Assembly (NCBI GenBank): GCA_036260395.1 | Contig: DASZZY010000011.1 | Coordinates: 1 to 50,146 of the forward strand | Direction: 5' to 3' | DNA length: 50,146 nucleotides | DNA from: DASZZY01 sp036260395 | GTDB lineage: Bacteria > Actinomycetota > UBA4738 > CALAEC01 | Shown: positions 7,740-15,929 of the stretch, in pieces | How the letters are laid out: each line of letters starts with the position of its first letter | Position numbering within the stretch: position 1 is the first letter of the stretch | Program-made: the position numbers and the translations under genes | The notes under the pieces: generated by a model | What the model saw: the letters and a program-made list of their open reading frames with translations, nothing else | Database searches by the model: none | What the model was told of the DNA's origin: nothing

Positions 7740-8474
7740 TCAGCCGAGGCGGCCGTACCTCGCCAGGACCAGCGCCGCTCCGACGACCGCGGCCGTCTCC
7801 GTGCGCAGGATCTGCGGCCCCAGGCCGGCCAGCACCGCCCCCCGGCGCTCGGCGGCCCCGGCGTCCTCCTCGGGGATCCCGCCCTCCGGCCCGACGGCCA
7901 CCGCGAGGGCCGCCGGCGCCTCCTCCGGCAGCGTGTCGGCCAGCCGGCGCTCCGCCCGCTCCCACAGGACGACGGCGGGCCCGCGGGCCAGGGCGTCGTC
8001 CAGCGCTTCGTCCCACGGCCGGGGCCCGACGACGCCCGGGAGGTGCCGGCGGCGCGACTGCTTGGCGGCCTCGCGGGCCACCGCCTCCAGGCGGCCCCGT
8101 GCCCGCCCCGCGCGCTCGGGGTCCCACCGCCGGACGCTTCGGGAGGCCTCGACCACCACGATCTCGTCGGCGCCCACCTCGGACAGCTTCTGCACGGCCC
8201 AGGTGAGCCGGTCGCCCTTCGGCGCGGACAGCAGCACCGACAGCGACGGCCGCGGGGGCGGCTCCACGATGCGGTCGAGGACCTCTCCCTCCACCAGGAG
8301 GCCCGTGGCCCGGACGACCCGGCACCGGGCCACCGCGCCCCGGCCGTCGGACGACGTGAACCCGTCCCCGGGCCGCAGCCGCAGGGCCCGGAGCGCGTGA
8401 TGGGCGTCCTCGGCCTCGAGCGTGACGGTCCCGCCGGGCTCGGGCGCGCCGGCGAAGAAGTGCGGCAGCCTCAC
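7740..8474 (-). CDS. rsmE: 16S rRNA (uracil1498-N3)-methyltransferase RsmE
   Basis: RsmE methylates U1498 of 16S rRNA with S-adenosylmethionine. The 244-residue protein has the N-terminal PUA-like domain (LPHFFAG, EAEDAHHALRALRLRPGD) and a C-terminal SPOUT knot domain with VGPEGGIPEEDAG and LGPQILRTETAAV. The GTG at 8474 overlaps the dnaJ stop as GTGA; the same frame is open much further upstream but only as an antisense-type shadow of dnaJ. dnaJ-rsmE linkage is widely conserved in Gram-positive bacteria. Confidence 0.95.
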   Translation of the reverse strand: MRLPHFFAGAPEPGGTVTLEAEDAHHALRALRLRPGDGFTSSDGRGAVARCRVVRATGLLVEGEVLDRIVEPPPRPSLSVLLSAPKGDRLTWAVQKLSEVGADEIVVVEASRSVRRWDPERAGRARGRLEAVAREAAKQSRRRHLPGVVGPRPWDEALDDALARGPAVVLWERAERRLADTLPEEAPAALAVAVGPEGGIPEEDAGAAERRGAVLAGLGPQILRTETAAVVGAALVLARYGRLG

Positions 8475-9571
8475 CGGGGGCGACGCAGGCGGCCGGGCCG
8501 GGGCCCGCGCCCCGGCGGGTCGCCGTGGAGCTCCGCGAGCTGCTCGACGAGCTGCCGCTCCTTCCGCGACAGGCGGTCGGGGACCGCCAGGTCCACCCGC
8601 ACGAGCAGGTTCCCCCGGCCCCGCCGCCCGAGGTTCCGGACGCCGCGTCCCCGGAGTGTCAACACCTGCCCGGCCCGGGTACCGGGCGGCACCGTGATCC
8701 GCTCGGGGCCGTCGAGCGTCTCGATCTCCACCTCGCCGCCGAGCATCGCCGTGGTCACCGGGAGCTCCAGGATCGTGACGAGGTCGGAGCCGCTGCGCTC
8801 GAACGCCGGATGCGGCGCGACCCGGAGCGTGAGGTACAGGTCGCCGGCGTAGCCGCCGTGGCGGCCGCCCTCGCCGCCGCCCTCGACGCGCAGCTCCATG
8901 CCGTCGGCCACGCCGGCCGGCACCTCCACGCCGACCGTCTGCCTGGCCGGCAGGCGTCCCTCGCCGCCGCACCGCGTGCAGGGAGAGGCGATCTCCTCGC
9001 CGGTCCCCTCGCACGTGGGGCAGGTCCGCGACGTCATCACGGTCCCGAACACGCTGCGGCGCACGTCGGAGAGCTCGCCGGAGCCGCCGCACGTCGCGCA
9101 CCGCGACGGCGCCGTCCCCGGCTCGGCGCCGTTCCCCTCGCAGCGCGGGCACCGCTCCAGGCTCTGGACGTCCACGTCCTTGCGCGCCCCGAAGGCCGCC
9201 TCCTCGAACGTCAGGTCGAGGACGACGTGGAGGTCGCCCCCGGGCCGGGCCCGGGTCCGCCGACGCGCCGTCCGGGTCCCGCGGGCGAACGGGGACCCGA
9301 AGAAGGCCTCGAAGATGTCGCCGATGTCCCCGAACCCGAACATCTCGGGGGTGAAGCCCGCGCCCCCGAACTGGTCGTACTGCCGGCGCCGGGCGGGGTC
9401 CGAGAGGGTCTGGTAGGCGAGGTTGATCTCCTTGAAGCGGTGCTCGGCCTGCGGATCGCGGTTGACGTCGGGGTGGTACTCGCGGGCCAGGCGACGGTAT
9501 GCCCGCTTGATGTCCTCGGCGCTCGCCTCGCGCGTGACGCCGAGCACCTCGTAGAGGTCGCGCTCAGCCAC
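8471..9571 (-). CDS. dnaJ: Chaperone DnaJ (Hsp40), zinc-finger type
   Basis: DnaJ delivers unfolded clients to DnaK and stimulates its ATPase. The 366-residue protein has a J domain (residues 1-70, with HPD in EYHPDVN), a short Gly/Phe-poor linker, four CxxCxGxG zinc repeats (CPRCEGNG, CATCGGSG, CPTCEGTG, CTRCGGEG) and the C-terminal substrate-binding domain, ending in an Arg/Pro-rich tail. It starts at GTG 9571, 18 bp after the hrcA stop. There is no ribosome site; instead TACAGT ends exactly 7 nt before the GTG, suggesting a leaderless transcript in addition to read-through from the CIRCE-controlled hrcA promoter. Confidence 0.95.
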   Translation of the reverse strand: MAERDLYEVLGVTREASAEDIKRAYRRLAREYHPDVNRDPQAEHRFKEINLAYQTLSDPARRRQYDQFGGAGFTPEMFGFGDIGDIFEAFFGSPFARGTRTARRRTRARPGGDLHVVLDLTFEEAAFGARKDVDVQSLERCPRCEGNGAEPGTAPSRCATCGGSGELSDVRRSVFGTVMTSRTCPTCEGTGEEIASPCTRCGGEGRLPARQTVGVEVPAGVADGMELRVEGGGEGGRHGGYAGDLYLTLRVAPHPAFERSGSDLVTILELPVTTAMLGGEVEIETLDGPERITVPPGTRAGQVLTLRGRGVRNLGRRGRGNLLVRVDLAVPDRLSRKERQLVEQLAELHGDPPGRGPRPGRLRRPR

Positions 9572-9578
9572 GGCTCCG

Positions 9579-9584
9579 ACTGTA
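9579..9584 (-). promoter_or_regulatory. Leaderless -10 box of dnaJ
   Basis: TACAGT on the minus strand is followed by 7 nt (CGGAGCC) and then the GTG start of dnaJ. Transcription would begin at or next to the start codon. It lies in the short hrcA-dnaJ gap. Confidence 0.5.
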
Positions 9585-9589
9585 CCCGG

Positions 9590-10630
9590 CTACCCGGCCA
9601 GTGTCTCGATCAGGCCCGACAGCCGCCGCGACACCGCGCGGACGGCCGAGATCGAGGTGGTGTAGTGCATCCTGGTGGGGCCAATGACCGCGATGGCTCC
9701 CGCCGGGCGGTGGCCGGCGCGGTACGGCGCGACGACCACGCTGGCCTCCCGCATGGCGGCCACCGGGTTCTCCCGCCCGATCGTCACCGCGACCTCCTCC
9801 TCGCCGGCCAGGCCGCGCAGGAACCGCAGGACGGCGGCTTCCTCCTCGAGCGCCTCGAACAGCCGGCGGACGGTCTCCCGCCGCTCGAAGGCGTCCTCGC
9901 CGGCGATGTTCGCCACGCCGCCGATGAACGCGTGATCCGGTCCCCCGCTCCGCTCCAGGTCGGCGAACGCCTGGGCCACCGCCGCGAGGACGTCGCGGTC
10001 GTCCCCGGCGGCCGCGGCCGCGGCGCGGTCGATGCGCCGGCGCGCCTCGGCGTAGCTGCGCCCGGCCACGGATCGGCGAAGCGCCTCGGAGGTCCGCCGC
10101 AGCGCCGGCTCACTCACCCCGTCCGCGGCCTCGATCAGCCGCTTGTCCACCCGCCCGGTGTCGCCGACCACCACCAGGAGCGCCCCGCTGGCCAGCGGGA
10201 TCAGGTCGGCGTACGCCACCCGGCTCCGCTCGACGTCCGGGGCCAGCGCCACGGCCGCGTAGTGCGTGAGCTGCGACAGGAACGAGGCCGTCCGCCGGAG
10301 GACCTCCTCGACGTCCGGGGGGACCTCGCCGAAGAAGACGGCGATGGCCCGGCGCTGGGTGTCGCTGAGCGCCGCCCGGCGCGGGAGCGTGTCGACGTAG
10401 AACCGGTACCCGAGGTCGGTCGGGACGCGCCCCGCGGAGGTGTGGGGCTGGACCAGGTAGCCCAGCTCCTCGAGCGTCGCCATGTCGTTCCGGATCGTCG
10501 CGGGGCTGACCCCCAGGCGGTACCGGGTGGCCACCGTGCCGCTCCCCACCGGCTCCGCCGTGCGGATGTAGTCGCCGACGACCGCCCGGAGGACCCGGGC
10601 CTTGCGCGCTCCCATCGGCGTGGTGGCCAT
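9590..10630 (-). CDS. hrcA: Heat-inducible transcription repressor HrcA
   Basis: HrcA represses class I heat-shock genes by binding the CIRCE inverted repeat, with activity tuned by GroEL. The 346-residue protein has an N-terminal winged helix (residues about 10-75: VGDYIRTAEPVGS, GVSPATIRNDMATLEELGYL, HTSAGRVPTDLGYR) and the C-terminal HrcA domain with a central GAF-like fold. The frame is open to a GTG at 10648, but that codon lies inside the CIRCE element, so ATG 10630 is preferred; ATG 10615 is a second option. A CIRCE element sits 12 nt upstream, indicating autoregulation of hrcA-dnaJ. Confidence 0.95.
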   Translation of the reverse strand: MATTPMGARKARVLRAVVGDYIRTAEPVGSGTVATRYRLGVSPATIRNDMATLEELGYLVQPHTSAGRVPTDLGYRFYVDTLPRRAALSDTQRRAIAVFFGEVPPDVEEVLRRTASFLSQLTHYAAVALAPDVERSRVAYADLIPLASGALLVVVGDTGRVDKRLIEAADGVSEPALRRTSEALRRSVAGRSYAEARRRIDRAAAAAAGDDRDVLAAVAQAFADLERSGGPDHAFIGGVANIAGEDAFERRETVRRLFEALEEEAAVLRFLRGLAGEEEVAVTIGRENPVAAMREASVVVAPYRAGHRPAGAIAVIGPTRMHYTTSISAVRAVSRRLSGLIETLAG

Positions 10631-10641
10631 CGGGACAATTG

Positions 10642-10668
10642 TTAGCACTCTCGATCCGCGAGTGCTAG
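10642..10668. promoter_or_regulatory. CIRCE operator (HrcA-binding inverted repeat)
   Basis: TTAGCACTC (10642-10650), a 9-nt spacer, then GAGTGCTAG (10660-10668). This matches the CIRCE consensus (TTAGCACTC-N9-GAGTGCTAA) in 17 of 18 arm positions. It lies in the 51-bp gap between hemW and hrcA, directly upstream of the hrcA ATG at 10630, where a bound repressor would block transcription of hrcA and dnaJ. A weak -10 (TAACAAT, minus strand) sits between the operator and the ATG. Confidence 0.95.
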
Positions 10669-10681
10669 CAGGTTCCGCCGT

Positions 10682-11782
10682 TCAGCCCGACAAGGCGAGC
10701 ACGACGTCGTTCGCCAGGAGCATCCCTCGCTCGGTGAGCGCCAGGCGGTCCCCCGAGCGCCGCGCCAGCCCCCGGGCCACCACGTCGGCCGCGGCGGCGG
10801 GCTCGACCCAGGCGGCGGGCACCCCGCCGGCGTGCCGGAGCCCCAGGAACAGGCGCTCGAGCCGCCGGGCCTCCTCCTCGGGCTCCTCGCGCCCCCCGAT
10901 CGGAAGCCGGCCGGCCAGGGCCTCCTCGATGTACCGCCCGGGCGGGCGGACGTTCCACCACCGCCTGCCGTCCCTGGCGGAATGCGCGCCCGCGCCGAGC
11001 CCGAGGTACGGCCGGCCCTCCCAGTACCCGAGGTTGTGCAGGCATTCCCGCCTCGGCCGGGCCCAGTTCGAGATCTCGTAGTGCGCGTAGCCCGCGGCGG
11101 CCAGCGTCCGACAGGCGTGCTCGAACATCGCGGCCTGGAGGTCGGGATCCGGCGGCGGCACATCCCCAGCGAGGACCGCCCGGCCCAGCGGCGTCCCCGA
11201 CTCGACCGTGAGCGCGTAGCACGAAAGGTGCTCGGGGCCCATAGCCACCGCCTCGTCGAGCGTCCGGCGCCAGGAAGCGGGCGTTTCGCCGTGCGCGCCG
11301 TAGATGAGGTCGAGGTTGACGTCGTCGAACCCCGCCGCCCTGGCGTCCCGGTAGGCCCGCCGCGCCGAGGCCGGCGGATGCGCCCGGTCCAGGGCCCGGA
11401 GGACGGCGGGGTCGAACGACTGCACGCCAAGCGAGAGCCGGTTGACCCCGGCGTCGCGCAGGGCCGCCAGCGAGCGGGGATCGACGGTGTCGGGGTTGGC
11501 CTCCACGGTGACCTCCGCGTCGGGAGCCACCTCGAACCGGGACTGGAGCGCCGCCAGGACGGCTCCCAGCGCCGCGGGGCCCAGCGTGGTCGGGGTGCCC
11601 CCACCGACGAAGATCGACGCGAACCGCACGCCCGCCCAGGACGGCGCGGCCAGCTCGGCCTCGCGGACGAGCGCCTCGACGTACCGGTCCGCGAGATGGA
11701 GGAGCCCGGCGTGGGCGTTGAAGTCGCAGTACCCGCACCGCGTGAGGCAGAACGGCACGTGCACGTACAGGCCGGCTTTCAC
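10682..11782 (-). CDS. hemW: Radical SAM protein HemW (heme chaperone, HemN-like)
   Basis: HemW was long annotated as an oxygen-independent coproporphyrinogen oxidase but is now seen as a heme-binding chaperone. The 366-residue protein has the radical SAM cluster motif CLTRCGYCDF (C-x3-C-x2-C), GGGTPT, the NPDTV and SLGVQSFD motifs and the C-terminal HemN domain. The cluster motif lacks the fourth Cys typical of true HemN (CxxxCxxCxC), which supports HemW. The GTG start at 11782 overlaps the lepA stop as GTGA. lepA-hemW-hrcA-dnaJ is a conserved order. Confidence 0.93.
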   Translation of the reverse strand: MKAGLYVHVPFCLTRCGYCDFNAHAGLLHLADRYVEALVREAELAAPSWAGVRFASIFVGGGTPTTLGPAALGAVLAALQSRFEVAPDAEVTVEANPDTVDPRSLAALRDAGVNRLSLGVQSFDPAVLRALDRAHPPASARRAYRDARAAGFDDVNLDLIYGAHGETPASWRRTLDEAVAMGPEHLSCYALTVESGTPLGRAVLAGDVPPPDPDLQAAMFEHACRTLAAAGYAHYEISNWARPRRECLHNLGYWEGRPYLGLGAGAHSARDGRRWWNVRPPGRYIEEALAGRLPIGGREEPEEEARRLERLFLGLRHAGGVPAAWVEPAAAADVVARGLARRSGDRLALTERGMLLANDVVLALSG

Positions 11783-13590
11783 CTGGCTCCCCCGCTCCGG
11801 TCCACCCGGAGCGCGGCGATGAACGCCTCCTGGGGGACGTCGACCCGCCCCACCCGGCGCATCTTCCGCTTCCCGGCCTTCTGCTTCTCGAGGAGCTTGC
11901 GCTTGCGGGTCACGTCGCCGCCGTAGCACTTGGCCAGGACGTCCTTCCGCTTGGCCTTCACCGTCTCCCGGGCCACGATCCGGCTGCCGATGGCGGCCTG
12001 GATGGCCACGTCGAACATCTGCCGGGGGATCAGCTCGCGCAGGCGCTCCACCATCCGCCGGCCCCAGACCGGCGCCTGCTCGCGGTGGACGACGGCGGAG
12101 AAGGCGTCCACGGGCTCGCCGTGGAGGAGGAGGTCCACGCGGACCAGGTCGGCCTCCTGGTACCCCCAGTGCTCGTAGTCGAGCGAGGCGTACCCGCGGG
12201 TCCGGGACTTCAGCTGGTCGAAGAAGTCGAAGATGATCTCGGCCAGCGGCAGCAGGTACCGGACCTCGACGCGCTCCGGCGCCAGGTACCGCATCTCCTC
12301 CAGCGAGCCCCGCCGCGACTGGCACAGCTCCATGACCGGGCCCAGGTGCTCGGCGGGCGTGATGACGGTGGCCAGCACCACCGGCTCGTCGACGCGGTCG
12401 TAGGTCCCGGGCGAGGGCATCTCCGAGGGGTTGTGGACCTCCACCACCTCGTCGCCCCGTCGAAGGCGGAGCTCGACGTTGGGGGCCGTGGCGATCAGCG
12501 ACAGGTCGAACTCCCGCTCCAGCCGCTCGCGGACGATGTCCATGTGCAGGAGCCCCAGGAAGCCGCACCGGAAGCCGAACCCGAGCGCGCGCGAGGACTC
12601 CGGCTCGTACACCAGCGCGGCGTCGGACAGGCGCAGCCGATCGAGCGCGGCGCGCAGCGCCGGGTAGTCGCCCCCCTCGGTGGGGTACAGGCCGCTCCAT
12701 ACCATCGGCTTCGGCTCGCGGTACCCCGGCAGCGGCTCGGACGCCGGGCGGTCGGCGGAGGTCACGGTGTCGCCCACCTTGGCTCGCCGGACGTCCTTCT
12801 CCCCGACCACCAGGTAGCCGACCTCGCCCGCGGCGATGGACGGCACCGCGACCGGGTCCGGGGCGAACGCGCCGACCTCCTCGGCCTCGGACTCCGTGGC
12901 GGCGGCCATCATCCGGATCCGCGCCCGCGACCGGAGCTCGCCGTCGACCATGCGGACGTACGCCACCACGCCGCGGTAGGCGTCGTAGGCCGAGTCGAAC
13001 ACCAGCGCCCGGGCGGGGGCCGCCCGGTCGCCGCTGGGCGCGGGGACCCGGTCGATGACGGCGTCGAGGAGCGCCTCGACGCCCTCGCCGGTCTTGGCCG
13101 AGACCCGGAGGACGTCCTCCTCCGGCGTCCCCGTCAGCTCGGCCAGCTCCCGGACCGCCTCGGGCACGTCCGCGGCCGGGAGGTCGATCTTGTTGACGGC
13201 CGGGACCACGACCAGCCCCGCCTCCCGGGCCAGGTGGTGGTTCGCCAGCGTCTGGGCCTCGATGCCCTGGGCGGCGTCCACCAGCAGCACGGCACCCTCG
13301 CACGCCGCCAGCGCCCGGGAGACCTCGTAGGTGAAGTCGACGTGGCCCGGCGTGTCGATCAGGTTGAGGACGTGGTCGGCGCCGTCGCGCCGGTACCGCA
13401 GCCGCACGGCCTGGGCCTTGATCGTGATGCCGCGCTCGCGCTCGAGCTCCATCCGGTCGAGGAACTGCTCGCGCATCTGCCGCTCGGGGACGGCGTGGGT
13501 GAGGTCGAGGAAGCGGTCGGCCAGCGTGGACTTGCCGTGGTCGATGTGGCTCACGATGGCGAAGTTGCGGATCCGCGAGGGGTGCGTCAC
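11779..13590 (-). CDS. lepA: Elongation factor 4 (LepA), ribosome back-translocase
   Basis: LepA is a ribosome-dependent GTPase involved in translation or 30S biogenesis under stress. The 603-residue protein has G1 HIDHGKST, G2 ERERGITIK, G3 DTPGHVDF, G4 NKIDL, the EF-G-like domains II, III and V, and the characteristic C-terminal domain (KCYGGDVTRKRKLLEKQK). The GTG start at 13590 has no ribosome site but lies 6 nt after TACCAT on the minus strand, a leaderless arrangement divergent from rpsT. Confidence 0.97.
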   Translation of the reverse strand: MTHPSRIRNFAIVSHIDHGKSTLADRFLDLTHAVPERQMREQFLDRMELERERGITIKAQAVRLRYRRDGADHVLNLIDTPGHVDFTYEVSRALAACEGAVLLVDAAQGIEAQTLANHHLAREAGLVVVPAVNKIDLPAADVPEAVRELAELTGTPEEDVLRVSAKTGEGVEALLDAVIDRVPAPSGDRAAPARALVFDSAYDAYRGVVAYVRMVDGELRSRARIRMMAAATESEAEEVGAFAPDPVAVPSIAAGEVGYLVVGEKDVRRAKVGDTVTSADRPASEPLPGYREPKPMVWSGLYPTEGGDYPALRAALDRLRLSDAALVYEPESSRALGFGFRCGFLGLLHMDIVRERLEREFDLSLIATAPNVELRLRRGDEVVEVHNPSEMPSPGTYDRVDEPVVLATVITPAEHLGPVMELCQSRRGSLEEMRYLAPERVEVRYLLPLAEIIFDFFDQLKSRTRGYASLDYEHWGYQEADLVRVDLLLHGEPVDAFSAVVHREQAPVWGRRMVERLRELIPRQMFDVAIQAAIGSRIVARETVKAKRKDVLAKCYGGDVTRKRKLLEKQKAGKRKMRRVGRVDVPQEAFIAALRVDRSGGAR

Positions 13591-13596
13591 TCACCC

Positions 13597-13602
13597 ATGG
13601 TA
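13597..13602 (-). promoter_or_regulatory. Leaderless -10 box of lepA
   Basis: TACCAT on the minus strand, then six bases (GGGTGA), then the lepA GTG at 13590. The overlapping ATG in TACCATGG opens a frame that stops after three codons and is not the start. Confidence 0.6.
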
Positions 13603-13628
13603 GCCGGGGGGCCGCCGGGGCCGACTGC

Positions 13629-13634
13629 TACAAT
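13629..13634 (+). promoter_or_regulatory. Leaderless -10 box of rpsT
   Basis: TACAAT is followed by seven bases (GCCCGCC) and GTG 13642. The in-frame ATG at 13633 begins inside this box, so it cannot be the start on a transcript made from here. Confidence 0.65.
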
Positions 13635-13641
13635 GCCCGCC

Positions 13642-13902
13642 GTGGCCAACATCAAGTCCCAGATCAAGCGGAACCGCCAGAACGAGCGGCGGCGCGAGCG
13701 CAACGTCGCCGTGCGGAGCCGGCTGAAGACCGAGGCCAAGAAGGTCGCCCGGGCCGCCGAGGCCGGCGACAGCGAGGCCGCCGCGACCCAGGCCCGGCTC
13801 ACCGCGCGCCTCCTCGACAAGGCGGCCTCAAAGGGCGTCATTCACCGCAACACCGCCGCCCGCCGGAAGGCCGGCCTGGCCCGGCGGGCCCAGGGCTCCT
13901 AG
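13642..13902 (+). CDS. rpsT: 30S ribosomal protein S20
   Basis: S20 is a primary binding protein of 16S rRNA. The 86-residue, strongly basic product begins (M)ANIKSQIKRNRQNERRR and ends with HRNTAARRKAGLARR, both typical. An ATG nine bases upstream would add MPA, but the GTG at 13642 gives the canonical N-terminus and lies exactly 7 nt after TACAAT, implying a leaderless mRNA. The gene is divergent from lepA across 51 bp, as in many Actinomycetota. Confidence 0.97.
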   Translation: MANIKSQIKRNRQNERRRERNVAVRSRLKTEAKKVARAAEAGDSEAAATQARLTARLLDKAASKGVIHRNTAARRKAGLARRAQGS

Positions 13903-13915
13903 CCCCTCTCCCCTC

Positions 13916-14881
13916 TCACGTCGCTCCGGTCGGCGCCGTCGCCGGTTCGGCCCGCCGCCCCGGCAGCCACGACGTGGCCCACGCCCATCGGGGCGACGAC
14001 CCGTAGACCAGCAGGGCGAGCATGGCCCCGTAGATCGGGAGGTGCCCCAGCAGCTCGGGGACGCCGAGGAAGAACAGCGTGGCGTTGAACGGGATCCCCG
14101 CCGCGATGACCGCGAGCTGCGGGAGGGCCCCGGAGATGAGGAGCAGCCCGAACAGCAGCTCGATCGCCCCGGCGATGCGGACGAACTCCACGTCGGAGAG
14201 GGGGATGCCGACGGCTCGCATGATGTTGAACGCCGGGAACTTCTCGAGGAAGGCGAGCGCCAGATCCGGGCGGGCGAGCTTCTCGGTGAAGGCCAGCAGG
14301 ACCAGCGACCCGCCCACCAGCAGGCGCAGCAGCAGCAGCGCCGGGGCCAGCCGATCCGCCGGCGCCTGCACGGCGCCACCGGGATTCTCCTCCGGCGGGA
14401 CGATGGCCAGGAACAGCGCGATCCCCAGGAGGTCCATCCGCTCGAGGATGGGCAGGACGCCGTAGGCGGGCATGCCCAGCGGGCCCGCGGCCACCAGGAG
14501 CGCGGCGCCGGCCCGGATCCGGAACCCGGTGATCAGCCACACGCCCACGAGCCCCTCGGCCACGGCCAGCGCGGTGCCCGCCGGCCCCGGCGGAAGCTCG
14601 AGCGCCGGGGCCAGGTACGTCCCCCGGGCGGCCTGGGCCAGCAGCGACACGCCGGCGTGGATCGCCAGGATCCGAGGCACCCAGGGCGAGAGGCGCCCGA
14701 GCGGGCGGAGGAACGGCAGCTCCGGCGAGCGGAACAGGCGGGCGGCCAGCCGCCACAGCACCGCGACCGCCACGGCGGCCGCCACGAGGGCGGCCGACGG
14801 CCACGCCAGCGCGAACCCCCAGTCGAACGGAGGCCGGGCATCGGTGAACCACGTCTCGTGCGCGACCACGCCGAGGTCCAC
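13916..14881 (-). CDS. DoxX-like integral membrane protein
   Basis: This 321-residue, highly hydrophobic protein has about eight predicted membrane segments. The C-terminal half resembles the DoxX/DoxD fold: LLRLLVGGSLVLLAFTEKLARPD, then IAGAIELLFGLLLISG. DoxX proteins are linked to redox or thiol stress, but the biochemistry here is unknown. The start is GTG 14881; GACAAT ends 6 nt upstream on the same strand, a looser leaderless pattern. It lies between holA and rpsT, facing rpsT, and is not a usual part of this conserved neighbourhood. Confidence 0.7.
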   Translation of the reverse strand: MDLGVVAHETWFTDARPPFDWGFALAWPSAALVAAAVAVAVLWRLAARLFRSPELPFLRPLGRLSPWVPRILAIHAGVSLLAQAARGTYLAPALELPPGPAGTALAVAEGLVGVWLITGFRIRAGAALLVAAGPLGMPAYGVLPILERMDLLGIALFLAIVPPEENPGGAVQAPADRLAPALLLLRLLVGGSLVLLAFTEKLARPDLALAFLEKFPAFNIMRAVGIPLSDVEFVRIAGAIELLFGLLLISGALPQLAVIAAGIPFNATLFFLGVPELLGHLPIYGAMLALLVYGSSPRWAWATSWLPGRRAEPATAPTGAT

Positions 14882-14963
14882 GCCCCCATTGTCCTCGAGG
14901 GAGTGAGGAACGACCCGGCGGGTGCGGGTCGGGACGGGTTCGCGGCCGGGAGGCCGGCGCGCT

Positions 14964-15929
14964 CTAGCGGACGGGCTGGGCGGCGCGGGGCCCGCCCGCC
15001 GCGATGCGGCTCACCAACCGGGCCAGCACCACGTCGCCCGCCCCGCCGAGCTTCAACAGCTGATCCGCCTCCGCCACCGCGGCGTGCAGCGAGACGAGCT
15101 CGTCGCCGGGGAACCGCCCCGCCTGGTCGCGGAACCGCCGAGCCTGCCAATCGAAGCGGAGCCCGGCGCCCCTGGCGACCTCGGGCAGCGGCGTGCCCGG
15201 GGGGAAGGCGGCGACCCGGATCAGCTCGCGCAGCCGGGCCGCGATGCCTCCCAAGATGGCCAGCGGCTCCTCGCGGGCCTCCAGCATCCCGGCCAGGGCC
15301 CGGACGGCCGCCCGCAGGTCGCCCCCGAAGGCCGCGTCGCACACCTCCCAGACGCGCCGGTCGCCGAACCCCCGGAACTGCGCGGCGACCGTGTCGGGGG
15401 TGAGCCCCTCCGCGGGATGGGCCGCCGCCACTTGGGCCACGGCCTGCTCCAGGACCCCGGGGTCCTCGCCCACGGTGGCGACCAGGGCGCTGGCCCCGGC
15501 CGGGGTGGCCGCGATGCCGTGTCGCCGCGCCCGTTCCCGGACCCACGCCGGGAGGTCGCGCCGCTCGACGGCGACCCGGTGGACCTTCGCCGACGGCCCG
15601 GCCGCCTGCGACAGCCGCTTGGCGGGACCCCTGGCCCGCGGGCCGACCACGGCGGCCAGCACGAGGCGCGCGTCGGGGTCGGGGTCGGCGGCATACGCGG
15701 CGACCTCGGACAGGGCCTCCTCCGGCAGGCGCTCCGCCCCCGTCACGAGCAGGCCGCGCGCCTCCGCCAGGAGCGAGGGGGTGGCCAGGTCGGCGAGCGC
15801 GCCAGGACGCCACTCGACGGCGTCGATCTCGGTGGGACGCGCGTCGCCGAACGAGGCCCGCGCCGCCTCGTGGACGAGGAAGTCGCTCTCCCCCCACAGG
15901 AGGAGCACGGGAGCCGGTGCGGCGGTCAC
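14964..15929 (-). CDS. holA: DNA polymerase III subunit delta
   Basis: HolA opens the beta sliding clamp as part of the clamp loader. The 321-residue protein shows VLLLWGESDFLVHEAA near the N-terminus (the degenerate nucleotide-site strand), a middle domain with LVLAAVVGPR, and the C-terminal helical collar domain (RVWEVCDAAFGGDLRAAVRAL). The GTG at 15929 overlaps the comEC stop as GTGA. comEA-comEC-holA is a conserved actinobacterial and firmicute order. Confidence 0.9.
   Translation of the reverse strand: MTAAPAPVLLLWGESDFLVHEAARASFGDARPTEIDAVEWRPGALADLATPSLLAEARGLLVTGAERLPEEALSEVAAYAADPDPDARLVLAAVVGPRARGPAKRLSQAAGPSAKVHRVAVERRDLPAWVRERARRHGIAATPAGASALVATVGEDPGVLEQAVAQVAAAHPAEGLTPDTVAAQFRGFGDRRVWEVCDAAFGGDLRAAVRALAGMLEAREEPLAILGGIAARLRELIRVAAFPPGTPLPEVARGAGLRFDWQARRFRDQAGRFPGDELVSLHAAVAEADQLLKLGGAGDVVLARLVSRIAAGGPRAAQPVR

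Noticed and set aside
4942..8400. 1152-codon plus-strand open frame
   Set aside because: It runs antisense to phoH, HIT and the RTX protein genes, has no recognisable motif and shows the low-complexity composition of antisense frames in high-G+C DNA.
11783..13594. N-terminal extension of the hemW frame into lepA
   Set aside because: It lies in an alternative frame of lepA with no homology; the radical SAM domain begins at GTG 11782.
12085..13641. Upstream extension of the rpsT frame
   Set aside because: It is antisense to lepA; only the final 86 codons encode S20, and the leaderless promoter fixes the start at 13642.
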